This document shows positions 8,424 to 16,627 of a DNA stretch of 64,000 bases, in pieces (the stretch's first letter is position 1; each line of letters begins with the position of its first letter). The notes under the pieces are model-generated. The model made no database searches. It saw only the letters and a list, made by a program, of their open reading frames with translations, and was not told the origin of the DNA. Both the position numbers and the translations under genes were made by a program. This stretch comes from Temperatibacter marinus. GTDB lineage: Bacteria > Pseudomonadota > Alphaproteobacteria > Sphingomonadales > Kordiimonadaceae. The stretch covers positions 2,228,501-2,292,500 of the forward strand of contig NZ_CP123872.1 of the NCBI RefSeq assembly GCF_031598375.1. Reading direction: 5' to 3'.

Positions 8424-9517
8424 TGATCGGATCACGTCGAAAAATAGGCGGGGGTTCTTCAGATAACAGTTGGCCGGGTTTCGTCGATGCTCTGTCCTCA
8501 CTGTTGTTAGTGATTATCTTTTTATTATCAATGTTTGTCCTTGCGCAATTTTTTCTTGGGAAAACACTTTCAGGAAGAGAAGAGGCTCTTGCTGAACTGC
8601 GAGGAAAGGTGAAAGAGCTGGGAGATCTCTTACAAGTCGAACAGAAGGCTAATGTGGATCTAAGAGCATCCATTGGTAATTTATCCGCTTCACTCTCTCA
8701 GGTGAATGCGGAGCGAGATCAGCTAGACCAGGCCTTACAATCTGCACGGGAAAGCCTAAAGCTTTCTGACGGGCGTGTGCAAGAATTGACACAAATGCTA
8801 TCAGCTACGGATAATCGTCTAAATGCACTACAAACGAAAGAAGGACAAACAAGCCAAGAACTTAAAGTGACGAAAGAGCTTTCAGCCCGTCAAAAACTAC
8901 AACTTGCGGCCTTAGAACAAAATGTGACGGCGCTCAGAGATCAGTTAGCGCGTTTGGAGACTGCTCTTGAAGCCAGTGAAGAACGAGATAAGAAAAACCA
9001 AGCCGTCATCGTAGAACTTGGCAGTCGATTAAATAAAGCTTTGGCGAGTAAAGTTGAAGAGTTAGCGGGCTATCGCAGTGAATTTTTTGGTCGCCTTAAG
9101 CAAGTCCTTCAGGATCAGCCAGGCATTCGTATCGAGGGGGATCGTTTTGTTTTTGCCAGTGAACTTTTGTTTACAAGTGGTTCGGCAGAATTAGGTCAGC
9201 AGGGAAGGGGTGAACTGCGTAAGTTTGCTGAAACGCTTTTGATACTCTCAAGAGAGATTCCCGGTAATTTAAGCTGGGTCTTACGTGTGGACGGTCATAC
9301 AGATCGTGTACCGATTTCCAGTGCACAATTTGCCAGTAACTGGGAACTGTCGGCTGCACGAGCTATTTCCGTAGTGAAATATCTCATCATTGCCGGGGTG
9401 CCAGCTGAACGATTAGCCGCGACAGGTTTTGGGCAGCATCAACCTTTGGATGATCGTGATACTCAGGAGGCTTATTCTAAAAATCGGCGCATTGAAATGC
9501 GTCTTGACCAAAGATAA
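8423..9517 (+). CDS. MotB/OmpA-like peptidoglycan-binding protein with long coiled coil
   Basis: A 364-residue protein with a short cytoplasmic N-terminus, one membrane helix (~residues 24-46) preceded by SWPGFVDALSS (an Asp positioned as in MotB-like stators), a long periplasmic coiled coil (~50-215), and a C-terminal OmpA-like domain (~235-362) with VDGHTDRVPI and ELSAARAISVVKYL, which binds peptidoglycan. It is translationally coupled to the MotA-like protein. Together they resemble a stator anchored to the cell wall, but the coiled coil is much longer than in flagellar MotB. Possible roles include envelope constriction, surface motility or outer membrane tethering. Confidence 0.82.
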   Translation: MIGSRRKIGGGSSDNSWPGFVDALSSLLLVIIFLLSMFVLAQFFLGKTLSGREEALAELRGKVKELGDLLQVEQKANVDLRASIGNLSASLSQVNAERDQLDQALQSARESLKLSDGRVQELTQMLSATDNRLNALQTKEGQTSQELKVTKELSARQKLQLAALEQNVTALRDQLARLETALEASEERDKKNQAVIVELGSRLNKALASKVEELAGYRSEFFGRLKQVLQDQPGIRIEGDRFVFASELLFTSGSAELGQQGRGELRKFAETLLILSREIPGNLSWVLRVDGHTDRVPISSAQFASNWELSAARAISVVKYLIIAGVPAERLAATGFGQHQPLDDRDTQEAYSKNRRIEMRLDQR

Positions 9518-9577
9518 GATGTGATATTTTTTTGAACAAAGAGTAGGCGGTTACACACCGACTCTTATTTTCTTATC

Positions 9578-11377
9578 TTATCCGGCTGGACCAAACTGTA
9601 GGTCTGCTAACCGTTTATAAAGACCGTCTTGTTGCATTAAATCTTCATGACTGCCTTCCGCAACGATACGGCCTTCATCCATCACAACAATTCTATCAGC
9701 TTTCTTGACGGTTGCCAGTCTATGAGCAATGACAATCGTTGTGCGACCTTTCATTAATTCATCTAACGCCAGTTGAACTTTACGTTCTGATTCTGCGTCA
9801 AGTGCACTTGTTGCTTCATCCAAGAGCAGTAAGGGAGCATCTCTGAGGATCGCACGTGCAATGGCAAGCCTTTGACGCTGGCCGCCAGAAAGGCGTGTGC
9901 CCCGCTCACCGAGATAGGTATCAAATCCTTCGGGTTGGCGTTCAATGAATTCCAGAGCAGATGCACTCTCCGCCGCAGCGACAATTTCGTCTTGCGTCGC
10001 TTCAAGGCGACCATAGCGTAAGTTTTCTGAGACTGTATCCGCAAAAATGATTGTTTCCTGAGGGACAAAGGCAAGGTGCTCTCGGAACTCAGAGGGATCA
10101 CAGTCCTGGATATTGATGCCATCATAAGACACTTTGCCTTGCTGAGGATCGTAAAACCGAAGAAGAAGTTGAAGCACAGTTGACTTTCCTGCGCCGCTTG
10201 GCCCCACCAAGGCAACAGTTTCACCTTCCTTCACATTTAAGGTGAATTCATGCAACGCTGGATAGTCGAGCTTACTAGGATAGGCAAAAGTTACATCTTC
10301 AAAACTCACTTGGCCTGAGAGCTGCTCAGGAAGTGCGACAGGTGCCTCTGGCGCTTTTATGGTAGGAACTACAGCTAAAAGCTCTGCTAGGCGCCCAGCA
10401 GCACCTGCAGCGCGTTGCAGATCACTATAGACTTCCGACAGAGCACCGTATGCGCCAGCAACAAAAACAGATCGAATGATGAACTCCAAAAGTTCACCCC
10501 CAGTCATGGTTCCTTGCATCACGTCTTGAGCGCCGCTGTATAGAACTGCAGCGATAGAGGAAAAGATTATGAAAATTGCACCTGCTGTAAGAGCAGATCG
10601 TACAGTTATCCTACGCTGAGCCATGATGAAGGCTTCTTCAGTCGCCCCTGAGAAGCGACGGCTTTCCTCATTTTCACGTGTGAAGGCTTGAACAACATTT
10701 AGGGCAGCAAGGGATTCATTGGCTCTGGCCCCCACATCAGCAACGCGGTCTTGACTTTTACGAGAGAGATTGCGCACTCGGCGTCCGACTAATACGAGAA
10801 TGAAAATAGTGACAGGTATACCTATCATCACATAGGTCATAAGGCCTGGGTTTTGAATGAATAGCCATATTGTACCCACCAGGGCGATCAGGACGTTTCT
10901 TAACCAAACAGAAAAACTACTGCCAACAATCGTTTGAACGACAGTGGTGTCCGCTGTTAGTCTTGAGACAATTTCCCCTGGGCGGTTGGTTTCAAAGAAT
11001 TCAGGGCTCATGGTAATCAAACGTTCATAAACAGCTTTTCTGATATCGGCGACAACGCGCTCTCCAAGCCAGGAGACATAGTAAAAGCGCATCGCTGTAG
11101 AAAAGGCCATAACACCGACAATCGCAAGAAAGATGACGAAATAATCATTCACTTTCTGGGCATCGCTATTCGAAAACCCATTATCGACCATGCCTTGAAG
11201 GGCTGTAGGAATAACGAGAACAGTGGTCGCTGCAATGGTGAGAAAGAAGAGCGCAAGTGCCATGCGAATTTTATAGTTTCTAAGGAAGCTCCAAAGAATT
11301 TTCATCTTTGATAGTTTTTTATCTTTTGGGGCTTCATCGCTGGAACTATGTCCAGGTGTCGTGTGTGGATCGCTCAT
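9578..11377 (-). CDS. ABC exporter, fused permease-ATPase (MsbA/ABCB type)
   Basis: A 599-residue half-transporter. The membrane domain (~residues 30-330) has six predicted helices; the ATPase domain carries Walker A GPSGAGKST (392-400), the signature LSGGQRQRLAIARA and Walker B LLLLDEATSALD. It would form a homodimer exporting a hydrophobic or lipid-like substrate. The N-terminal 25 residues are polar. The gene is monocistronic, convergent with the OmpA-like gene and divergent from rpmE. It belongs to the ABCB-like exporters widespread in alphaproteobacteria; whether the substrate is lipid A, another lipid or a drug cannot be decided. Confidence 0.88.
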   Translation of the reverse strand: MSDPHTTPGHSSSDEAPKDKKLSKMKILWSFLRNYKIRMALALFFLTIAATTVLVIPTALQGMVDNGFSNSDAQKVNDYFVIFLAIVGVMAFSTAMRFYYVSWLGERVVADIRKAVYERLITMSPEFFETNRPGEIVSRLTADTTVVQTIVGSSFSVWLRNVLIALVGTIWLFIQNPGLMTYVMIGIPVTIFILVLVGRRVRNLSRKSQDRVADVGARANESLAALNVVQAFTRENEESRRFSGATEEAFIMAQRRITVRSALTAGAIFIIFSSIAAVLYSGAQDVMQGTMTGGELLEFIIRSVFVAGAYGALSEVYSDLQRAAGAAGRLAELLAVVPTIKAPEAPVALPEQLSGQVSFEDVTFAYPSKLDYPALHEFTLNVKEGETVALVGPSGAGKSTVLQLLLRFYDPQQGKVSYDGINIQDCDPSEFREHLAFVPQETIIFADTVSENLRYGRLEATQDEIVAAAESASALEFIERQPEGFDTYLGERGTRLSGGQRQRLAIARAILRDAPLLLLDEATSALDAESERKVQLALDELMKGRTTIVIAHRLATVKKADRIVVMDEGRIVAEGSHEDLMQQDGLYKRLADLQFGPAG

Positions 11378-11538
11378 AAAACAGATTCTTTTTTGGATTC
11401 TTTATACGGAAATTTAGTCTCTTCATATAGGGGCACAAAGCGGGATTGCCAACCACCAACTTGAAGATTTTTACCTTATTTCATGAAAAAAGCTGAATAT
11501 TTACACTTTTTTTTACAAAAGACAGATTCATGACTTGC

Positions 11539-11570
11539 AATCCCCCTCAGTATCGGTTAAATCCCCCTCA
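11539..11570 (+). repeat. 11-base direct repeat in the rpmE leader
   Basis: AATCCCCCTCA occurs twice, at 11539-11549 and 11560-11570, exactly 21 bases (two helical turns) apart and ending 16 bases before the rpmE start codon. It could be a protein site on DNA or on the leader RNA. Confidence 0.5.
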
Positions 11571-11586
11571 AATTTGGAGATATGAA

Positions 11587-11811
11587 ATGAAAAACGATAT
11601 TCATCCAGACTACCACACAATCAATGTTGTGATGTCAGACGGTTCTACATTCCAGACACGCTCTACTTGGGGCGCTGAAGGAGACACTATGACTCTTGAG
11701 ATTGATCCAAAAGTACACCCAGCTTGGACTGGTGGTAACCGTATCGCTGTTGAAGGCGGTCAGGTTGCACGCTTTAAGAAGCGTTTTGGTTCTTTCTCAC
11801 TTAAAAAGTAA
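11587..11811 (+). CDS. rpmE: 50S ribosomal protein L31
   Basis: A 74-residue protein starting [16 protein letters not shown], which is the standard L31 N-terminus, so the start is ATG 11587 although the frame is open further upstream. A GGAGATATGAA ribosome site precedes it. L31 sits at the subunit interface of the ribosome. No CxxC zinc-binding pairs are visible, so it is a zinc-free (C-minus) type. The gene stands alone with its own strong terminator at 11849-11881. The direct repeat just upstream may mediate control of L31 synthesis. Confidence 0.93.
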   Translation: MKNDIHPDYHTINVVMSDGSTFQTRSTWGAEGDTMTLEIDPKVHPAWTGGNRIAVEGGQVARFKKRFGSFSLKK

Positions 11812-11848
11812 TCACGCTTTTGCATTGACTGTGTCATACAGTTTGACA

Positions 11849-11881
11849 AAACACTGAGCTCAAGAGCTCAGTGTTTTTTTT
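11849..11881 (+). terminator. Rho-independent terminator of rpmE
   Basis: Perfect 11-base stem AACACTGAGCT (11850-11860) / AGCTCAGTGTT (11865-11875) with CAAG loop and a run of eight T. Confidence 0.92.
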
Positions 11882-11980
11882 GTTTTGAGATCCTTGTGCG
11901 TTTTTTTCTATCTTTAGTATTTGTTAACCCATTCCCTATACAACTTTAAATGAAAAAATTTAGTTATGGGGATAATCTAA

Positions 11981-12892
11981 ATGTTTAGAGTATATATGAC
12001 GCTGGTTCTGTGCCTGGTGGGGTTCAGCTTTTCTAGCCAAGGACATTCTGCAGAGGGGCAGTCTTCTCAAAAGGGAAAGCTGTCTGAAAGTAAGCCACAT
12101 ATTAACTGGGTGGAATATGATTATCCTATTGCATACAGCTATCGAGGGCAGGATAAAGGGCATGGACTCGGGGATAAAATTAGCGCGCTCTTAAAGACTG
12201 AACTCTCAGGCTATACCCACTCAAAGGTTCAAGGGTCTATCCCTCGTCTTTTCAGGATTTTTAATGCAGAGACCTCCTGCAGTATTCTTTTAAAATCTGA
12301 AGAGCGCCTCTCTCATATTTATTTTACAAAGCCTGTACATATTTTCATGCCACGATATGTCTTTATGCATGCAGATACTTTTCAGAGATTAAATCTTGAT
12401 ACCAAACATGATAAAAAAGTCAGCCTTGCTAACCTACTCAAAGGAAATCCCTCTCTTTCTTTTGGCGTTGTAAAAGGGTTGGCCTACGCCCCGGCTGTGT
12501 CCAAAGTAATTGAAGACCATAGAGATCAGGCGCTAGAATTATCAACCATGAAGGTTACGGACACCCTCATTAACATGCTGAATAACAAGCGCGTGGATCT
12601 TGCAATTGATTATCCGGAAAATATCCAACATTATTTTAAAGTGCAAAAAAAGCCCTCAAACCTCATTGGTATACCTATTGACGAGACACCGTCTTATGTG
12701 GGAGTTCATATTGGCTGTTCAAAAACGTCTGACGGTAAAGTGATCATAGCGGCAGCGGAAAAAATTTTGACACACTATGTTACAACGGAAGACTATAAAG
12801 CCTATTCAAGATATTGGATTGCGAGTGGCTTTATCGACCATTTTAACGACTTATATGGACAATTCCTTGCTGTGAATTATCCTCAATTCTAA
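11981..12892 (+). CDS. Periplasmic solute-binding-like protein (TIGR02285-like)
   Basis: A 303-residue protein with a signal peptide (residues 1-24, cleavage near HSA-EG) and a fold resembling family 3 extracellular solute-binding proteins. Landmarks are INWVEYDYPIAY near the start, the GHGLGDKI segment, a lone Cys in ETSCSILLKSEER, and LINMLNNKRVDLAIDYPE, where amino-acid-binding proteins have their second lobe. The pattern matches the TIGR02285 group, which lacks an associated permease. No transporter gene lies nearby, so it may act in sensing rather than uptake. The ligand is unknown. Confidence 0.65.
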   Translation: MFRVYMTLVLCLVGFSFSSQGHSAEGQSSQKGKLSESKPHINWVEYDYPIAYSYRGQDKGHGLGDKISALLKTELSGYTHSKVQGSIPRLFRIFNAETSCSILLKSEERLSHIYFTKPVHIFMPRYVFMHADTFQRLNLDTKHDKKVSLANLLKGNPSLSFGVVKGLAYAPAVSKVIEDHRDQALELSTMKVTDTLINMLNNKRVDLAIDYPENIQHYFKVQKKPSNLIGIPIDETPSYVGVHIGCSKTSDGKVIIAAAEKILTHYVTTEDYKAYSRYWIASGFIDHFNDLYGQFLAVNYPQF

Positions 12893-13083
12893 TTTTTTTA
12901 TCCCTCTCAGTGAAGCTGATCTAACGTCTCAGTAAATTTTTTTTGTTTTTGCTTTTCTGAAAAAACATTGTAAGAGAAGTTTAACTTTAATAAGGGATCG
13001 GGACAGGTTGCCTGGTTCTGTAAAGGCCTCTCGGGCATTGTGTTTATTCACATGACCCAAAAAGGTATGACAAGGAAAATACT

Positions 13084-14937
13084 ATGACAACGGACGTCCA
13101 GATTTTAGAATCTGCGGTGGTTCGGTTTGCAGGTGATTCTGGTGACGGAATGCAGCTGACCGGCAGCCAATTTACGAACTCTACTGCGCTTTCGGGCTCA
13201 GACTTAGCGACATTTCCAGATTTCCCTGCGGAAATCCGCGCCCCTGTTGGGACGACGTTTGGGGTGTCTGCGTTTCAAATTAATTTTGGTGCTAAATCGA
13301 TTAAGACGATAGGTGATGAGCCTGATGTTTTGGTTGCGATGAACCCTGCGGCGTTGAAGGTCTCTTTGGATAATCTTCGGCGGGGTGGTTTGTTGGTTGT
13401 TGATGCGGGCAGTTTCACCAAGAGGAATCTTCAAAAAGCGGGTTATGAGACGAATCCCCTTGAGGATGGTTGTCTTGAAGATTATCAGCTGATCACGTTG
13501 GATGCGTCTAAGCAGACGGTTGAATCAGTGAAAGAGTTTGGCCTTGGGAACAAGGATGCGCTGCGTTCAAAGAATATGTATATGCTGGGGTTGATGCTTT
13601 GGATGTTTGACCGCAGCAGAGCGCCGGTTACGGATTGGCTTGAGAAGAAGTTCGCTAAAAAGCCTGAGATTGCGGCAGCGAATATTGCGGCATTGAATGC
13701 GGGGCATGCTTATGGAGAAACGGCTGAGTTATCCACCAGTATAAAGCGGTATCACATTGGTGCAGTGAAGCAAGAGCCGGGTCTTTATAAGACGGTGACG
13801 GGTTCTGAGGCTTTGTCTTGGGGCTTGGCAGCGGGCGGAGAATTGTCTGGATTGGATATTGTTCTTGGGTCTTACCCGATTACGCCGGCCTCTCCCGTTT
13901 TACATACGCTTTCGTCGTTGAAAGACCTTGGCATTCTGACGTTCCAGGCGGAGGATGAGATTGCGGCAGTCTGTGCGGCCTTGGGGGCTGCTTTTGGCGG
14001 GGCTCTGGGGGTGACATCTTCGTCAGGCCCTGGGATTGCTCTTAAGGGGGAAGCGCTTGGGTTAGCGATTTCTACGGAATTGCCTTTGGTTGTTGTGAAT
14101 GTCCAGCGCGGAGGTCCATCAACGGGGTTACCGACCAAGACGGAACAGTCTGACTTGTACCAAGCCATATACGGCCGGAACGGGGATGCGCCTTTGCCGG
14201 TGCTCGCGACCCGCTCTCCTGCGGATTGCTTTGAGACAGCCATTGAGGCATGTCGGATTGCGCTCAAATATATGACGCCGGTTATTTTACTGTCGGATGG
14301 CTTTATTGCGAATGCTGCGGAGCCTTGGAAGTTACCGGATATGGAAGCGCTTGAGCCATTTGAGGTGGCGTTTGCGTCGGCCCCAGAGGACGGGGAGTTT
14401 AACCCTTATCAGCGGGATGATCTTTCGCTAGCACGGAACTGGGCGAAGCCGGGGACGCCAGGATGTATGCACAGAATTGGCGGGATTGAGAAAAGCTATG
14501 ATACGGGTCATATCTCTTACGACCCTGCGAACCACCAGAAGATGACGGATGTCAGAGCGGCGAAAGTTGCGGGTATTGCGCGGGAAATTCCGCCTTTAGA
14601 GCCTTCGACGGGCAGCGCGGGTGCTCGGATAGGTGTTGTGGGATGGGGATCGACCTTTGGTCCGATTGAGGAAGCGGTGAAGATTGCTCGGTCAGAAGGA
14701 GTGGATGTGAGCCATGTACACTTCCGTCATCTGAATCCGATGCCGTCGAATACGGATGCTTTATTGAAATCCTTTGATCATGTTCTGATCCCTGAAATGA
14801 ATACGGGTCAACTGAAAACAGTGATCCGCGATCGTTTCTTTATTGATGCCCAGCCGTTGAATAAGGTATCGGGCCAACCATTTAAAATTACTGAAGTGCT
14901 GAACGCTATTCGCGATCTCGCCTCAGAGAAGGCATAG
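13084..14937 (+). CDS. korA: 2-oxoglutarate:ferredoxin oxidoreductase, alpha (gamma-alpha fused) subunit
   Basis: A 617-residue subunit with the gamma domain at the N-terminus (RFAGDSGDGMQLTG, residues ~14-27) fused to the thiamine-pyrophosphate-binding pyrimidine domain (GSYPITPASPVLH near residue 262; SSSGPGIALKGEALGLAI). With KorB it oxidises 2-oxoglutarate to succinyl-CoA while reducing ferredoxin, an alternative to the dehydrogenase complex in the citric acid cycle. korB follows 13 bases later. The gene is clearly G+C-richer than its neighbours (60% for 14401-14460 against 43% for a sample line of the preceding gene) and rich in GCG/GGG codons, which may reflect codon optimisation or a different origin. 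Confidence 0.92.
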   Translation: MTTDVQILESAVVRFAGDSGDGMQLTGSQFTNSTALSGSDLATFPDFPAEIRAPVGTTFGVSAFQINFGAKSIKTIGDEPDVLVAMNPAALKVSLDNLRRGGLLVVDAGSFTKRNLQKAGYETNPLEDGCLEDYQLITLDASKQTVESVKEFGLGNKDALRSKNMYMLGLMLWMFDRSRAPVTDWLEKKFAKKPEIAAANIAALNAGHAYGETAELSTSIKRYHIGAVKQEPGLYKTVTGSEALSWGLAAGGELSGLDIVLGSYPITPASPVLHTLSSLKDLGILTFQAEDEIAAVCAALGAAFGGALGVTSSSGPGIALKGEALGLAISTELPLVVVNVQRGGPSTGLPTKTEQSDLYQAIYGRNGDAPLPVLATRSPADCFETAIEACRIALKYMTPVILLSDGFIANAAEPWKLPDMEALEPFEVAFASAPEDGEFNPYQRDDLSLARNWAKPGTPGCMHRIGGIEKSYDTGHISYDPANHQKMTDVRAAKVAGIAREIPPLEPSTGSAGARIGVVGWGSTFGPIEEAVKIARSEGVDVSHVHFRHLNPMPSNTDALLKSFDHVLIPEMNTGQLKTVIRDRFFIDAQPLNKVSGQPFKITEVLNAIRDLASEKA

Positions 14938-14950
14938 GGGAGGGGAGACG

Positions 14951-15970
14951 ATGACAGATCAATCACCACTAACCATTAAAGATTTTACCAGTGATCAAGA
15001 AGTCAGATGGTGTCCGGGTTGCGGAGACTATGCGATTTTAAAATGTATGCAGAGAACCTTGCCTGAGATGGGCGCGACGCTCGAGAATACAGTCTTTGTC
15101 TCTGGCATTGGCTGTTCGAGCCGGTTCCCTTACTATATGAACACCTATGGGTTCCATACCATTCATGGTCGAGCCCCCGCGGTAGCGACCGGGCTTAAGT
15201 TGGCAAATCCAGATCTTGATGTTTGGTTGATCACAGGCGACGGGGATGGTCTTTCCATTGGGGGGAACCATACACTGCATGCGCTGCGGCGGAATGTGGA
15301 CCTGAATATTCTGTTGTTTAACAACAAGATTTATGGCCTGACCAAAGGACAATATAGTCCCACCTCAGAAGTTGGGATTAAGACCCCGTCTACTCCTATG
15401 GGGTCTGTGGATCCCAGCCTTAATCCGATTAACTTTGCGCTTGGCTGCGGGGCTAAGTTTGTCGCACGGACAGTGGATACAGCCCAAAAACATATGCCTG
15501 GTGTCTTCAAAGCCGCACACCAATATAAAGGCGCTGCTTTTGTTGAGATCTTGCAAAATTGTATCGTCTATAATGATGATGCATGGTCCGATATTACGGA
15601 TAAGAAAACCGCCCAAGACAAACAGTTGCTTCTGGAGCATGGGGAAAAGATGATCTTCGGGAAAGAAGGGAACAAAGGCATTGTCTTTGATATGGATAGC
15701 TTCAGCCTGAAAGTGGTCACCATCGGCGAAAATAATATCACACAAGAGGATGTTTTAACCCACGATGAAAGCCATATAGGGATCGCACGCTTGCTGGCAG
15801 AACTCGGAGCGGGAGACGGAGAGCCTGTGGCTATGGGCGTCTTGTATCAAGAAAGCGTCGACCTTTCTTATGAGCGTGCTGTCCACGCCCAAATCGACCA
15901 CGCAAGGCAGAAAAAGAAAAGATCTATTAAAGACATCGTCCTCGGCGGACAAACCTGGCATGTCAAATAA
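14951..15970 (+). CDS. korB: 2-oxoglutarate:ferredoxin oxidoreductase, beta subunit
   Basis: A 339-residue subunit with the cysteines of the iron-sulfur site (C21 and C24 in WCPGCGDY, plus GIGCSSR) and the thiamine-pyrophosphate motif GDGDGLSIGGNH ... LLFNNKIYGLTKGQ. It carries the 4Fe-4S cluster and the diphosphate part of the cofactor site and pairs with KorA. A GGGGAGGGGAGACG ribosome site overlaps the end of korA, so the two are translated together. A strong terminator follows at 15995-16021. Confidence 0.93.
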   Translation: MTDQSPLTIKDFTSDQEVRWCPGCGDYAILKCMQRTLPEMGATLENTVFVSGIGCSSRFPYYMNTYGFHTIHGRAPAVATGLKLANPDLDVWLITGDGDGLSIGGNHTLHALRRNVDLNILLFNNKIYGLTKGQYSPTSEVGIKTPSTPMGSVDPSLNPINFALGCGAKFVARTVDTAQKHMPGVFKAAHQYKGAAFVEILQNCIVYNDDAWSDITDKKTAQDKQLLLEHGEKMIFGKEGNKGIVFDMDSFSLKVVTIGENNITQEDVLTHDESHIGIARLLAELGAGDGEPVAMGVLYQESVDLSYERAVHAQIDHARQKKKRSIKDIVLGGQTWHVK

Positions 15971-15994
15971 ACAAATAGATATATAGAAGAAAGT

Positions 15995-16021
15995 AAAGAG
16001 GCGATTTTCGCCTCTTTTTTT
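15995..16021 (+). terminator. Rho-independent terminator of korAB
   Basis: Stem GAGGCGA (15998-16004) / TCGCCTC (16008-16014), extended by A/T pairs, followed by seven T. Confidence 0.92.
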
Positions 16022-16192
16022 GTTATGTGTCGGATGAAACTATGAATAAGTGTTTGATATCAATTTATTTTATAGTTTTCTCTTATTTAAGCAGTATACC
16101 CGATCTCGGTAGAAAATTTTATAGGTTCGTTAAGTAATCCCCAGTATCACAAAGAAGGTAAGGTGATGTAGTAAATAGTATTGAGGGGCGTT

Positions 16193-16627
16193 ATGAGTTT
16201 TAAAATATACAGACAGAGAATAAAATTTTCAAATTTAAGGCTGCGCGGCAAAATTCTGATCGCTGTTAACATACCTCTGAGTCTGTTCCTTGTACTCTGT
16301 ATTGTCATAGTGACCAATGCAGAAGCGATGACTCATTGGATGAGAGATGTGGCGCTATTGATCGGAATGTTTATTTTCATCCTAGGCGGCTTAGGCGCCT
16401 ATTTTGTAAGCAGGTCCATTGCCGTTCCTCTTCAGTATATTTGTGAAACCATTGATAGATTGGCACAAGGGAAAAAGCTTGTGGACTGCCTTGGTCAAAA
16501 ACGGGGCGATGAAATAGGAGAGATCTGTCAAGCCTTGCAGGTCTTAAATGATGTGACTCTTAAAAAACAGGCGCTATATGATGAAGAGCTAGAGGAATTA
16601 CAAGCTCTTCACCGTATTTGCCGTTAA
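16193..16627 (+). CDS. Stand-alone HAMP-domain membrane protein
   Basis: A 144-residue protein from ATG 16193, chosen over the upstream TTG at 16181 because GAGGGG lies at the right distance before the ATG. Two hydrophobic segments (~residues 21-42 and ~54-74) flank a very short periplasmic loop, then a HAMP-like segment follows (SRSIAVPLQYICETIDRLAQGKK ... GDEIGEICQALQVLND). The protein ends about 30 residues after the HAMP with no methyl-accepting, kinase or cyclase output domain. It could be a truncated receptor or a regulatory partner. Its stop codon shares a TTAA with the convergent glutathione reductase gene. Confidence 0.65.
   Translation: MSFKIYRQRIKFSNLRLRGKILIAVNIPLSLFLVLCIVIVTNAEAMTHWMRDVALLIGMFIFILGGLGAYFVSRSIAVPLQYICETIDRLAQGKKLVDCLGQKRGDEIGEICQALQVLNDVTLKKQALYDEELEELQALHRICR

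Noticed and set aside
9538-9575. Hairpin-like sequence between the OmpA-like gene and the ABC exporter
   Set aside because: AAGAGT ... ACTCTT and CGGT ... ACCG can pair, but with bulges and no clean T-run; too weak to call as a terminator.
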